Part shown: positions 18,101 through 25,275 of the stretch, in pieces
How positions within the stretch are numbered: the stretch's first letter is position 1
How the letters are laid out: every line of letters begins with the position of its first letter
Assembly: GCF_905479755.1 (NCBI RefSeq)
Contig: NZ_CAJQNT010000028.1
Coordinates: forward strand, 1 to 64,000
Origin: an uncultured Schumannella sp.
GTDB taxonomy: Bacteria > Actinomycetota > Actinomycetes > Actinomycetales > Microbacteriaceae
DNA: 64,000 nt
Reading direction: 5' to 3'
Notes under the pieces: model-generated
The model's database searches: none
Seen by the model: only the letters and a program-made list of their open reading frames with translations
Told to the model about the DNA's origin: nothing
Made by a program: the position numbers and the translations under genes

Positions 18101-18932
18101 TGTCTTCGTACGCCGCGAGGTACTCGGCGAAGGTCATGGTGTCGACGCGCTTGATGTTCGGCACCAGGAGCGAACGCGTGCCGTCGGGCTTCGGCAGATC
18201 GATCGCGATGCCGAGGTTGACGTGGGCGTGGGCGATGATGCTCGGCTTGCCGTCGACCTCGTCGTAGGAGACGTTCTGGCTCGGGAAGTCCTTGAGCGTC
18301 TGGACGAGCGCCCAGCCGATCAGGTGCGTGAAGGAGACCTTGCCACCCCGGGCGCGACGCATGTGGTTGTTGATCACGATGCGGTTGTCGATCATGAGCT
18401 TCGCCGGAACGGTGCGCACGCTCGTCGCGGTCGGAACCGAGAGGCTCTGGTCCATGTTGGTCGCGAGCGCCTTGCTCATTCCGCGCAACGGCGTTACGAC
18501 GTCGTCCGGCGGATCGATGTCGGCGTCCTTGACGACCGGAACGCTGGCCGTCGTCGGCGCCTCGGCGGGAATCGGCTGCGGCTTCGCGGGAACCCCGGTG
18601 GTGCGCGCGACCGGCGTCGTGCCATTGCCGGCGGCGGGGGCGGCGGGGGCGGGAGTCTCGGCGGACGGTGCTGCCGGAGCCGGTGCTGCCGGAGCCGGTG
18701 CCGCCGGAGCGGGTGCTGCCGGGGTCTCGGTGGCCGGGGCGTCGGCCGCAGGCGCGGCGACGGTGTCGCTCGCTCCGGGCTGGTAATTCTCGAGGATCGG
18801 CCACCAGCTCTTGTCGACCGAGTGCTTGTCGACGCGATAACGCTCGTACATTTCGTCGACGAGCCATTCGTTGGCTCCGAACTCGCCCGAGGCAAAGCCC
18901 TCGGGAGTCACTCCGGTCACGGGGCTTGACAC
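15144..18932 (-). CDS. kgd: Multifunctional 2-oxoglutarate decarboxylase/dehydrogenase E1-E2 (Kgd/OdhA type)
   Basis: About 1262 residues. The N-terminal FGANEWLVDEMYERY helix is followed by an Ala/Pro-rich linker, then an E2 acyltransferase core with the catalytic motif DHRVIQGAGSG and no lipoyl domain. The C-terminal thiamine-diphosphate E1 part includes MAHRGRLNVL and HGDASMAGQGVV with INNQVGFTTP. This fusion, typical of actinobacteria, runs the 2-oxoglutarate step of the TCA cycle and works with a lipoylated E2 encoded elsewhere. Start GTG 18932 is uncertain: no good ribosome-binding site is visible and the family N-terminus allows a start a few codons either side. It converges with rsrA, 18 bases away. 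Confidence 0.96.
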   Translation of the reverse strand: MSSPVTGVTPEGFASGEFGANEWLVDEMYERYRVDKHSVDKSWWPILENYQPGASDTVAAPAADAPATETPAAPAPAAPAPAAPAPAAPSAETPAPAAPAAGNGTTPVARTTGVPAKPQPIPAEAPTTASVPVVKDADIDPPDDVVTPLRGMSKALATNMDQSLSVPTATSVRTVPAKLMIDNRIVINNHMRRARGGKVSFTHLIGWALVQTLKDFPSQNVSYDEVDGKPSIIAHAHVNLGIAIDLPKPDGTRSLLVPNIKRVDTMTFAEYLAAYEDIVARARGNKLTAEDFAGTTISLTNPGGIGTEHSVPRLMRGQGSIIGAGALEYPAAFQGSSPRTLHELGIGKTITLTSTYDHRVIQGAGSGEFLKKVHELLIGERGFYEGIFAALRIPYDPIHWAEDINVDLSERISKTSRVQELINAFRVRGHLMADIDPLEYVQRSHPDLDLSSHGLTFWDLDREFVLGGFAGRRAALLRDVLGVLRDSYCRTVGVEYMHIQDPAQRAWFQERLERPYEKPTHDDQLRIMAKLNEAEAFETFLQTKYVGQKRFSLEGGESVIALLDEILQGAAEEELSEVAIGMAHRGRLNVLTNIAGKTYGQIFREFEGTQDPRTVQGSGDVKYHLGTEGSFTSASGKEVPVYLAANPSHLEAVNGVLEGITRAKQDRTGDGLFSTLPILVHGDASMAGQGVVVETLQMSQLRAYKTGGTIHVVINNQVGFTTPPSEARTSVYSTDVAKTIQAPIFHVNGDDPEAVVRVAQHAFAYRQEFKSDVVIDLVCYRRRGHNEGDDPSMTQPLMYNLIEAKRSVRTLYTEALVGRGDITPEEFEAAQRDFQERLERAFAETHAAQTGAMPVVSADAAAAADVARDTSAGEPESTSVTESVLTLIGDAHDNPPEGFTVHPKLQQLLKKRVEMSRKGSIDWGFGELIALGSLLVEGTPVRVVGQDARRGTFVSRHAVFHDRENGQEWLPLANLSDSQARFQIFDSLLSEYAALAFEYGYSVERPDALVLWEAQFGDFANGAQTVIDEFISSAEQKWGQRSSVVMLLPHGYEGQGPDHSSARIERFLQLAAEDNMTIARPSTPASYFHLLRRQAYARPRRPLIVFTPKSMLRLRGATSEVADFTTGKFEPVLDDARITDPTSVKRVLLHAGKLHYDLKNELDKREDATSFALVRLEQYHPLPTAQLDAVFERYPNAELMWVQEEPANQGAWPFLSIELGRHLGERPLLVSSRTASASPATGSTKRSNQEQADLISAALHLG
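18667..18722. repeat. 15-bp tandem repeat in the kgd linker
   Basis: GGTGCTGCCGGAGCC occurs about 3.7 times, the first two copies perfect (18667-18696). On the coding strand it encodes the repeating Ala/Pro linker between the N-terminal helix and the E2 domain. Length variation between strains would be expected. Confidence 0.75.
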
Positions 18933-19068
18933 GGCCGACCGCCCACTCTCACTCAAGGATCCGAACGCACGGCATCCTCGGCCGCACACCACCAATCTTA
19001 AGTGCTTCGGCGTCGAGATACCGACCCCGACGGCCGAACTGGCTCGGAAAAACCTGGGCGAATAGCCG

Positions 19069-19074
19069 TAGCGT
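19069..19074 (+). promoter_or_regulatory. -10 hexamer, leaderless start of guaB1
   Basis: TAGCGT, six bases, ATG 19081. No ribosome-binding site is present, so a leaderless mRNA is the simplest reading. Confidence 0.55.
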
Positions 19075-19080
19075 TGAATC

Positions 19081-20520
19081 ATGCGATTCTTGGGCACGCT
19101 GCCGAGCCACGATCTGACCTACTCCGATGTGTTCCTGGTGCCGAGCCGTTCGGCGGTGACGAGCCGCCTCGACGTCGACCTCGCCCCGATCGACGGCACC
19201 GGTGCGACGCTTCCGCTCGTGGCGGCGAACATGAACTCGGTCACCGGGCCGCGCCTCGCGTCAACGCTCGCGCGGCGCGGCGGTCTCGGGGTTCTGCCTC
19301 AGGACCTGCCGCTGCAGGAACTCGCCGCGGCGGTGCGCCAGGTGAAGTCACAGCCCGTCATTTGGGATGCGCCCCTCGAACTGTCGGCGGATGCGACGGC
19401 CGCCGACGCGCTGCGCCTCACCCCCGCCCTCCCCGGTCACGGCATCGTGCTGCGCGACGCCAACGGGGACGAAGCGGGCTGCCTGCTCGCGACCCGTCTG
19501 GCCCATGCTCTCCCCGACGCGCGGCTCGGCGACCTCGTGCACGAGCCGATCACCTCGATCGACGCCGACGATGTCGACGGCCCGCGCGGCGCCTTCGACG
19601 TGCTCGCCGACGCCGAGCTCGACTTCGCGCTGGTCCGTCACCACGGGCACCTGGTCGGCACCGTGAGCCGCAAGAGCGCGCTCCGCGGGACGCTCTACTC
19701 GCCCGCGCTCGATGGCGAGGGGCGCCTGCGCGTCGCCGCCGCCGTCGGCATCAACGGCGATGTCGCCGCGAAGGCGAAGGCGCTGGCCGAGGCCGGGGTC
19801 GATGTGCTCGTCCTCGACACGGCGCACGGTCATCAGGAGGGCATGCTCGAGGCGCTGCGCACGGTCGCGGCGCTCCGGCTCGGCATCCCGCTGGTCGCCG
19901 GCAACATCGTCACGCCCGACGGGGTGCGCGATCTCGTGGAGGCGGGGGCCGGCATCCTCAAGGTCGGCGTCGGACCGGGAGCGATGTGCACGACGCGCAT
20001 GATGACCGCCGTGGGTCGCCCGCAGTTCTCCGCGGTGCTCGAGACGGCGCAGGCGGCGCGCGAGATCGGAGCCTCGGTCTGGGCGGACGGCGGGGTGCGC
20101 TACCCGCGTGACGTGGCGCTGGCGCTCGCGGCCGGAGCTTCGTCGGTGATGATCGGCTCGTGGTTCGCGGGAACGCTCGAGGCCCCGGGCGAACTCGAGA
20201 CCGACGAGAACGGCCGCCTGTTCAAGCAGAGCTGGGGGATGGCATCCACCAAGGCGGTGCACGCGCGTTTCGGCCGCATGGATGCCTACGATCTCGCCCG
20301 CAAGGAACTGTTCGCCGAGGGGATCTCGAGCTCGTCGATCTACCTCGACCCGCTGCGCCCCTCGGTCGAGGATCTGATCGACATGATCACCGCGGGGGTG
20401 CGCAGCTCCTTCACCTACGCGGGCGCGAGCGATCTGGCGAGCTTCCGCGACCGCGCGGTCGTGGGCTTGCAGAGCGCCGCCGGATACGAGGAAGGCAAGG
20501 CGCTTCCGGTCAGCTGGTGA
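19081..20520 (+). CDS. guaB1: GuaB1 family IMP dehydrogenase/GMP reductase-type protein
   Basis: 479 residues. A TIM-barrel enzyme with the catalytic-Cys loop VGPGAMCTTRM, phosphate site ADGGVRYPRDV and IGSWFAGTLEAPGE, plus an inserted CBS-like region at about residues 95-205. The actinobacterial GuaB1 branch was long labelled IMP-dehydrogenase-related; mycobacterial work assigns it GMP reductase activity (GMP to IMP, purine salvage). I follow that assignment as family knowledge. It diverges from kgd across about 150 bases. Confidence 0.93.
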   Translation: MRFLGTLPSHDLTYSDVFLVPSRSAVTSRLDVDLAPIDGTGATLPLVAANMNSVTGPRLASTLARRGGLGVLPQDLPLQELAAAVRQVKSQPVIWDAPLELSADATAADALRLTPALPGHGIVLRDANGDEAGCLLATRLAHALPDARLGDLVHEPITSIDADDVDGPRGAFDVLADAELDFALVRHHGHLVGTVSRKSALRGTLYSPALDGEGRLRVAAAVGINGDVAAKAKALAEAGVDVLVLDTAHGHQEGMLEALRTVAALRLGIPLVAGNIVTPDGVRDLVEAGAGILKVGVGPGAMCTTRMMTAVGRPQFSAVLETAQAAREIGASVWADGGVRYPRDVALALAAGASSVMIGSWFAGTLEAPGELETDENGRLFKQSWGMASTKAVHARFGRMDAYDLARKELFAEGISSSSIYLDPLRPSVEDLIDMITAGVRSSFTYAGASDLASFRDRAVVGLQSAAGYEEGKALPVSW

Positions 20521-20549
20521 TGGTCAGCATTCCTGCCCGTACGCCGGGA

Positions 20550-20555
20550 TATACT
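20550..20555 (+). promoter_or_regulatory. -10 hexamer upstream of the leader ORF
   Basis: TATACT, one of the closest matches to TATAAT in the window. Transcription would start at about 20562, placing ATG 20565 two to four bases from the 5' end. The -35 region is not recognisable. Confidence 0.6.
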
Positions 20556-20564
20556 CATCCGACC

Positions 20565-20666
20565 ATGGATGACCCTCCGTCGTGCACACCCGCGTCGCCC
20601 ACCGACTCGGAGCCTTCTCATAGACCCTCGCCGGTGACCGGTTTTCGAGGCGGTGAGACATCATGA
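20565..20666 (+). CDS. Proline-rich leader peptide candidate upstream of the CNNM genes
   Basis: A 33-codon ORF starting MDDPPSCTP and ending RGGETS, with seven Pro (4, 5, 9, 12, 17, 21, 23). Its stop overlaps the start of the next gene by ATGA (20663-20666). The transcript would be nearly leaderless, so ribosomes would enter at this ATG. Acidic-proline N-termini of this kind destabilise elongating ribosomes at low Mg2+ in MgtL of enterobacteria, and the next gene belongs to a family linked to Mg2+ transport. Codon use (AGA, CGA, CCT, ACA, TCA) is unlike the rest of the window. The region could instead be an untranslated RNA leader: CCTCG/CGAGG at 20626-20650 can pair around an inner CCGG/CCGG and would hide GAGG. 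Confidence 0.5.
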   Translation: MDDPPSCTPASPTDSEPSHRPSPVTGFRGGETS

Positions 20667-21979
20667 GCCAAGAGCTTCTGTTCCTCCTCATCGGCCTCGT
20701 CCTGACGATCGGCACCGGCCTCTTCGTGGCGAGCGAGTTCGCGCTCGTCAACCTCGATCGTGCCGAGCTCGAGGCGCGCCAGGAGCGCGGCGAGACGATG
20801 CTCGGCCCGACCATTCGTGCGCTCAAGATCACCTCGACGCACCTGTCGAGCGCGCAACTCGGCATCACGCTCACCACGCTGCTCGCCGGGTTCACCCTCG
20901 AGCCGGCGCTCAGCACCTACCTCTCGCCCGGACTCGTGGCGATCGGGCTGCCCGAGGGCGCGATCCCGATCGTCGCGACGATCACGGCGATCGTGCTCGC
21001 GACGCTGCTCTCGATGATCGTCGGCGAGCTCGTGCCCAAGAACTTCGCGCTCGCGCTGCCGCGCCAGACGGCGAAAATCGTGATCCCGTTCCAGGCGGGG
21101 TTCACGGCGGTGTTCCGCCCCTTCATTTCGGTGCTCAACGGCACCGCCAACGCGATCCTGCGCAGCGTCGGTGTCGAGCCCAAGGAAGAGATCAGCTCGG
21201 CTCGCACGGCGGAGGAGCTGCGCAGCCTGGTGCGACGATCGGCGAGCGAAGGCTCCCTCGACCACGACACGGCGACCCTGCTCGCGCGCACGCTCGCCTT
21301 CGCGGATCGCGATGCGACCGAGGTCATGACGCCCAGGCCGCGGGTCGCGGCCATCTCGCGCACCGAGAACGCGAGCGCCGTCATCACGCTCGCCCGGTCC
21401 ACCGGCTTCTCGCGCTTCCCCGTCATCGGCGACGATCTCGACGACATCGTCGGGGTCGTGCACGTCAAGCAGGCGGTCGCGGTGCCCCGTGAACGCCGCG
21501 CCGACGTCCCCGTGTCGGCGATCCAGACCGAAGCGCTGCGGGTTCCCGAGACCATGCACCTCGACGTGCTGCTCGGTGAGCTGCGCGCCCGCGGCTACCA
21601 GATGGCGGTCATCGTCGACGAGTACGGCGGCACCGCCGGGGTGGCCACGCTCGAAGATCTCGTCGAAGAGATCGTCGGCGAAGTCACCGACGAACACGAC
21701 CGTTCGCGCGCCGACGTGGTGCGCAGCCGCGACTGGGTGACCTTCCCCGGGGCTCTTCGACCCGACGAGTTGCACGAGCGCGCCGCCGTCGTCGTGCCGA
21801 ACGACGGCCCCTACGAGACCGTGGCCGGGTGGTTCTTGAGCGTGCGCGGAACCCTCGCGCACACGGGCGACACGGTCGAGACCGAGGCGGGCGTGTTCCG
21901 GGTCGAGCGGATGGACGGGCGGCGCATCGACCGCATCCGATTCACGCCCGCGCCCGTGACCGAGGAGGTCGAACGATGA
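20663..21979 (+). CDS. CNNM/CorC-type membrane protein with CBS pair (first of two)
   Basis: 438 residues. An N-terminal DUF21/CNNM membrane domain (about 1-190, with FVASEFALVN and the conserved GELVPKNFALALP) is followed by two CBS modules (about 205-335, VMTPRPRVAAI and FPVIGDDLDDIVGVVHVK). A C-terminal CorC/HlyC domain includes VDEYGGTAGVATLEDLVEEI. The family exports or regulates Mg2+ (and Co2+) across the membrane; older names call it hemolysin-like. The start overlaps the leader ORF stop, and the stop overlaps the second CNNM gene (ATGA), so all three are probably translationally coupled. Confidence 0.93.
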   Translation: MSQELLFLLIGLVLTIGTGLFVASEFALVNLDRAELEARQERGETMLGPTIRALKITSTHLSSAQLGITLTTLLAGFTLEPALSTYLSPGLVAIGLPEGAIPIVATITAIVLATLLSMIVGELVPKNFALALPRQTAKIVIPFQAGFTAVFRPFISVLNGTANAILRSVGVEPKEEISSARTAEELRSLVRRSASEGSLDHDTATLLARTLAFADRDATEVMTPRPRVAAISRTENASAVITLARSTGFSRFPVIGDDLDDIVGVVHVKQAVAVPRERRADVPVSAIQTEALRVPETMHLDVLLGELRARGYQMAVIVDEYGGTAGVATLEDLVEEIVGEVTDEHDRSRADVVRSRDWVTFPGALRPDELHERAAVVVPNDGPYETVAGWFLSVRGTLAHTGDTVETEAGVFRVERMDGRRIDRIRFTPAPVTEEVER

Positions 21980-23016
21980 GTTCCGATTGGTGGGGCATCG
22001 TCTGGCTCGTCGTCCTCCTGGGGTTCAACGCCTTCTTCGTCGGGGCGGAGTTCGCCGTCATTTCGGCGCGCCGTTCGCAGATCGAGCCGCGCGCCGAGGC
22101 CGGGTCGCGCGCCGCCAAGACGGCGCTGTGGGCGATGGAGCACGCCACGCTCATGCTCGCGACCAGTCAATTGGGCATCACGGTGTGTTCCCTGTTGATC
22201 CTGAACGTCTCCGAACCGTCGATCCATCACCTCCTCGAGGTGCCGCTCGCGCTCACCGGCTGGAGTGAGGAAGTCGTCTACGGGGTCGCGTTCGGAGTCG
22301 CGCTCGTCGTCGTCTCGTATCTGCACGTGGTGCTCGGCGAGATGGTTCCCAAGAACATTTCGTTCTCGCTGCCCGAGCGCGCCGTGCTGCTTCTCGCCCC
22401 GCCGCTCGTGGCCGTGGCGACGGTGTTCCGTCCGGTGATCGTGTCGCTCAACGCGGTGGCCAACGGTGTGCTGCGGCTGTTCGGCGTCGAACCGAAGAAC
22501 GAGGCGACGAGTGCGTTCACGCTCGAGGAGGTGCAGACCATCATCCGCACCTCGACGCGCGAAGGTCTGCTCGCTGACACGACGGGGACGCTCGGCAACA
22601 CGTTCGAGTTCACCGAGAAGCGGGTGCGTGACGTCGCGATTCCGATGTCCGGGCTCGTCACGCTGCCCGAGGATGCCTCCGCCGACGACCTGGAGCGCGC
22701 GGTCGCGCAGCACGGCTTCAGTCGCTACGTGCTGCTCGACGAGGCCGGCCAGCCGACCGGATACCTGCACCTCAAGGACGTGATCGACCTCAACGAGGAC
22801 GAGCGCGCCGATCCGGTGCCGCCGAAGCGCATCCGACAGCTCATCTCGGTGTTCCGGGACAGCGAACTCGAGGACGCGCTCGCGATGATGCGCCGTTCCG
22901 GCGTGCACCTCGCGCGCTCCTTCGACGAGTCGGGGGAGATCTCGGGCGTGCTGTTCCTCGAAGACATCATCGAGGTGCTCGTCGGTGAGGTGCGCGACGC
23001 GACCCGGCGGATCTAG
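21976..23016 (+). CDS. CNNM/CorC-type membrane protein (second of two, lacks CorC C-domain)
   Basis: 346 residues, paralogous to the preceding gene. The DUF21 membrane domain has VGAEFAVISARR and GEMVPKNISFSLPE, followed by a CBS pair ending GVLFLEDIIEVLVGEV; the CorC_HlyC domain is missing. Tandem long/short CNNM pairs are common in actinobacteria and may form a heteromer (inference). GAGGAGG precedes ATG 21976. Its TAG stop (23014-23016) lies inside the 6-bp target duplicated by the IS481 element, so the gene is intact but the element abuts its last codon. Confidence 0.92.
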   Translation: MSSDWWGIVWLVVLLGFNAFFVGAEFAVISARRSQIEPRAEAGSRAAKTALWAMEHATLMLATSQLGITVCSLLILNVSEPSIHHLLEVPLALTGWSEEVVYGVAFGVALVVVSYLHVVLGEMVPKNISFSLPERAVLLLAPPLVAVATVFRPVIVSLNAVANGVLRLFGVEPKNEATSAFTLEEVQTIIRTSTREGLLADTTGTLGNTFEFTEKRVRDVAIPMSGLVTLPEDASADDLERAVAQHGFSRYVLLDEAGQPTGYLHLKDVIDLNEDERADPVPPKRIRQLISVFRDSELEDALAMMRRSGVHLARSFDESGEISGVLFLEDIIEVLVGEVRDATRRI

Positions 23017-23017
23017 C
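23012..23017. repeat. Target-site duplication, left copy (TCTAGC)
   Basis: TCTAGC, identical to 24078-24083 on the other side of the IS. It contains the stop codon of the second CNNM gene and fits the NCTAGN target known for Bordetella IS481. Confidence 0.85.
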
Positions 23018-23041
23018 TGTACTGACCCGGATCGTTGTTGA
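23018..23041 (+). repeat. Left terminal inverted repeat of IS481-type element
   Basis: Begins TGTACTGACC and ends GTTGTTGA; three mismatches to the right repeat at positions 11, 12 and 15. Confidence 0.88.
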
Positions 23042-23107
23042 CGTAGGAGAGACCTCCGGGGTCGAGTTGGAGCTGTCTAGGTTCCCTCGAGTCCACGGAG
23101 GTCTCTC

Positions 23108-24082
23108 GTGTCTCACGCTAATGCCCGGCTGACGCCCGCTGGCAGGTTGATCATGGTTCAGCGCATCGGATCGGGGCGTGCGGTTGCGCATGTTGCGGCG
23201 GAGATGGGCATTTCGCGCACGACGGCGTGGCGGTGGTGGCGCCGGTTCCGCGAACATGGCCCTGCTGGCCTCGTCGATCGCTCGAGCGTTGCCCGCTTGC
23301 ACCCTCGCCGGACGGCGGCGTGCGTGGAGACGCGGGTACGGATCATGCGTCACCTCACCCGCCGCGGCCCGGTGTTCATCGCCGACAAGCTCGGCCTGCA
23401 GGCTTCGACCGTGGGGCGTGTGCTGCGTCGGCACGGGGTTCCGCTGCTGCGAGAGCTGGATCCGGTCACCGGCACGGTGATCCGCGCGACCCGCCGGTCC
23501 GCGAGACGCTACGAGCACGAGCATCCGGGTTCGCTGATTCACATCGACGTAAAGAAACTCGGTCGCATCCCAGACGGCGGCGGGTGGCGTCTGCACGGTC
23601 GCGGCGAACGCCCGAACCGCAAGCGGGGCCCGGGATACGACTACGTCCACACCGTCATCGACGACCACTCCAGGGTCGCCTACGCGGAGATCCACGACGA
23701 CGAGAACGGCGCGACAGCGGCCGGCGTCCTTGAGCGGGCCATCGGCTTCTACGCGACGCTCGGGGTCAGGGTCGAACGCGTCATCAGCGACAACGCGTTC
23801 GCCTACCGGCACTCGGCCGCCTTCAGGCACGTGATCGACACGCACGGCATCAGCCAGAAGTTCATCCGCCCGCACTGCCCCTGGACAAACGGGAAAGTCG
23901 AACGCCTGAACCGCACCCTCGCAACCGAATGGGCCTACGCCCACCCCTGGACATCCAACGACGACCGCGCTGCCGGTTTGACGGCCTGGATCGACTACTA
24001 CAACCTAGACAGGCGCCACCTCGGCATCGGAGGCAAAACCCCCATCGACCGAATCAACAACGGTCGAGGTCAGTACATCTAG
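23108..24082 (+). CDS. IS481-family DDE transposase
   Basis: 324 residues. An N-terminal helix-turn-helix (VAAEMGISRTTAWRWWRRF) is followed by an rve/DDE core: first Asp in LIHIDVKKLG, second in RVISDNAFAY, Glu in NGKVERLNRTL. The frame is complete and probably active. The last Ile codon straddles the IS boundary and the TAG stop (24080-24082) belongs to the duplicated target DNA, so insertion into CTAG supplies the stop. No strong ribosome-binding site is visible at the GTG 23108 start. Confidence 0.95.
   Translation: MSHANARLTPAGRLIMVQRIGSGRAVAHVAAEMGISRTTAWRWWRRFREHGPAGLVDRSSVARLHPRRTAACVETRVRIMRHLTRRGPVFIADKLGLQASTVGRVLRRHGVPLLRELDPVTGTVIRATRRSARRYEHEHPGSLIHIDVKKLGRIPDGGGWRLHGRGERPNRKRGPGYDYVHTVIDDHSRVAYAEIHDDENGATAAGVLERAIGFYATLGVRVERVISDNAFAYRHSAAFRHVIDTHGISQKFIRPHCPWTNGKVERLNRTLATEWAYAHPWTSNDDRAAGLTAWIDYYNLDRRHLGIGGKTPIDRINNGRGQYI
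24054..24077 (-). repeat. Right terminal inverted repeat of IS481-type element
   Basis: On the minus strand it begins TGTACTGACC and ends GTTGTTGA. It overlaps the last codons of the transposase. Confidence 0.88.
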
Positions 24083-24083
24083 C
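24078..24083. repeat. Target-site duplication, right copy (TCTAGC)
   Basis: Second copy of TCTAGC. It provides the TAG that ends the transposase frame. Confidence 0.85.
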
Positions 24084-24106
24084 CGGGTGCGCCGCGTGGC
24101 GACCGA

Positions 24107-25171
24107 CTAGAGCTTCGCGCGCGCGTACGGCGCGGGCCAGTAGTCGAGCTCGACCCCGAGTTCGCGCGCGGCGCGAAGCGGGAAGTGCGGGTCGCGCAGC
24201 ACTTCGCGCCCCAGCATGACGACATCGGCCTGGCCGCTCTCGACGATTCCGGCGGCCTGTGCGGGCTCCGTGATGAGGCCCACGGCCGAGGTCGGCATAC
24301 CGGTCGACCGCTTGACGCGCTCGGCGAAGGGAACCTGATATCCCGGGCCGACCGGGATCGTCACGCCCGTGATGAGCCCGCCGCTGGAGACATCGACGAA
24401 GTCGGCTCCGGCGTTCGCCGCCCAGTCCGCGACCGTCACGGTCTGCTCGAGGTCCCAGCCGCCGTCGGCGTAGTCGGTGGCCGAGAACCGCACCAGCAGG
24501 GGGCGGTCGCCGATCGCCTCGCGCACCGCGCGGATGACCTCGAGGGTCAGGCGCGCGCGATTCTCCAGGGAGCCCCCGAACTCGTCGTCGCGGTGGTTCG
24601 TGAGCGGCGAGAGGAACTGGTGCAGGAGGTAGCCGTGCGCGGCGTGCACCTCGACGAGGTCGAAACCGGCGTCGATGGCGCGTCGGGCACCGTCGGCGAA
24701 GGCTTGCACGAGGGCAGGGAGTTCGGAGGCCTCGAGCGCGCGCGGCTCGGCATGGTCGGGGAACGCGATTGCCGACGGGGCGACCGTCTGCCAGCCGCCG
24801 CGAGTCATCGGTACCGAGCCGTGTTCGGGGTCGAAGGGGCGAAACGTCGAGGCCTTGCGGCCCGCGTGGGCGAGCTGGATTCCGGAGAGTGCGCCCTGGG
24901 AGCGCACGAAATCGGTGACGCGCCTCCAGGCGTGGACCTGCTCGTCGTTCCAGATCCCGGTGTCGGCGGGGGTGATTCGGCCCTCCGGCACGACCGCCGA
25001 TGCCTCGGCGATCACGACCCCCGCTCCGCCGCGGGCCAGCGCCCCCAAGTGCACGAGGTGCCAGTCGTTCGGCACTCCGTCCTCGGCCGAGTACTGGCAC
25101 ATCGGGGCAACCCAGATGCGGTTGCGGGCGGTGAGTCCTCGGAGCGAGATCGGGTCGAACAGCGCGGCCAT
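24107..25171 (-). CDS. Old-yellow-enzyme NADH:flavin oxidoreductase (YqjM-like)
   Basis: 354 residues of the OYE family: an FMN TIM barrel reducing activated C=C bonds with NAD(P)H. VAPMCQYSAEDG carries the regulatory Cys of the YqjM subclass, HAAHGYLLHQFLSP contains the substrate-binding His pair, and LVRFSATDY, LGREVLRDPHFP bind FMN phosphate. ATG 25171 is preceded by AAAGGA. A perfect SigH-type promoter sits 30-55 bases upstream, so the gene is predicted to respond to thiol or electrophile stress, consistent with OYE detoxification of quinones and enals. It lies 29 bases beyond the IS. Confidence 0.93.
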   Translation of the reverse strand: MAALFDPISLRGLTARNRIWVAPMCQYSAEDGVPNDWHLVHLGALARGGAGVVIAEASAVVPEGRITPADTGIWNDEQVHAWRRVTDFVRSQGALSGIQLAHAGRKASTFRPFDPEHGSVPMTRGGWQTVAPSAIAFPDHAEPRALEASELPALVQAFADGARRAIDAGFDLVEVHAAHGYLLHQFLSPLTNHRDDEFGGSLENRARLTLEVIRAVREAIGDRPLLVRFSATDYADGGWDLEQTVTVADWAANAGADFVDVSSGGLITGVTIPVGPGYQVPFAERVKRSTGMPTSAVGLITEPAQAAGIVESGQADVVMLGREVLRDPHFPLRAARELGVELDYWPAPYARAKL

Positions 25172-25200
25172 GGGGTCCTTTCGGATCGGATATTGGGGAC

Positions 25201-25226
25201 AACTCGTGCGAGCGGGCAAAGATTCC
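25201..25226 (-). promoter_or_regulatory. SigH/SigR-type promoter of the old-yellow-enzyme gene
   Basis: On the minus strand GGAAT (25226-25222), 18 bases, GTT (25203-25201), exactly as in front of sigH. Transcription would start near 25194, giving a leader of about 23 bases with AAAGGA. Confidence 0.78.
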
Positions 25227-25263
25227 GAATTCCGCGCATCCGCCCCGGATCGACGCCGCCCGC

Positions 25264-25269
25264 TAGCGT
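25264..25269 (+). promoter_or_regulatory. -10 hexamer, leaderless start of the NAD(P)HX dehydratase gene
   Basis: TAGCGT, six bases (GGGGGT), GTG 25276. Confidence 0.5.
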
Positions 25270-25275
25270 GGGGGT

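Larger units (their letters stand above)
23018..24077 (+). mobile_element. IS481-family insertion sequence, 1060 bp
   Basis: Bounded by imperfect 24-bp terminal inverted repeats (21 of 24 identical) and flanked by a 6-bp direct repeat TCTAGC. It carries one DDE transposase gene. Both ends and the duplication are intact, so the insertion looks recent. Length and target type match IS481 of Bordetella pertussis (about 1.05 kb, NCTAGN). Confidence 0.93.

Noticed and set aside
16227-18929. A 900-codon open frame on the plus strand opposite kgd
   Set aside because: It is a GC-bias shadow: kgd has clear conserved motifs through the whole stretch and the antisense frame has none.
19047-19078. SigH promoter (GGAAA ... 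GTT) before guaB1
   Set aside because: The gap is 22 bases and the -35 is imperfect; a leaderless -10 explains the start better.
20521-20662. yybP-ykoY (Mn2+) or M-box (Mg2+) riboswitch before the CNNM genes
   Set aside because: I cannot find the conserved core sequences of either class; a covariance-model search would decide.
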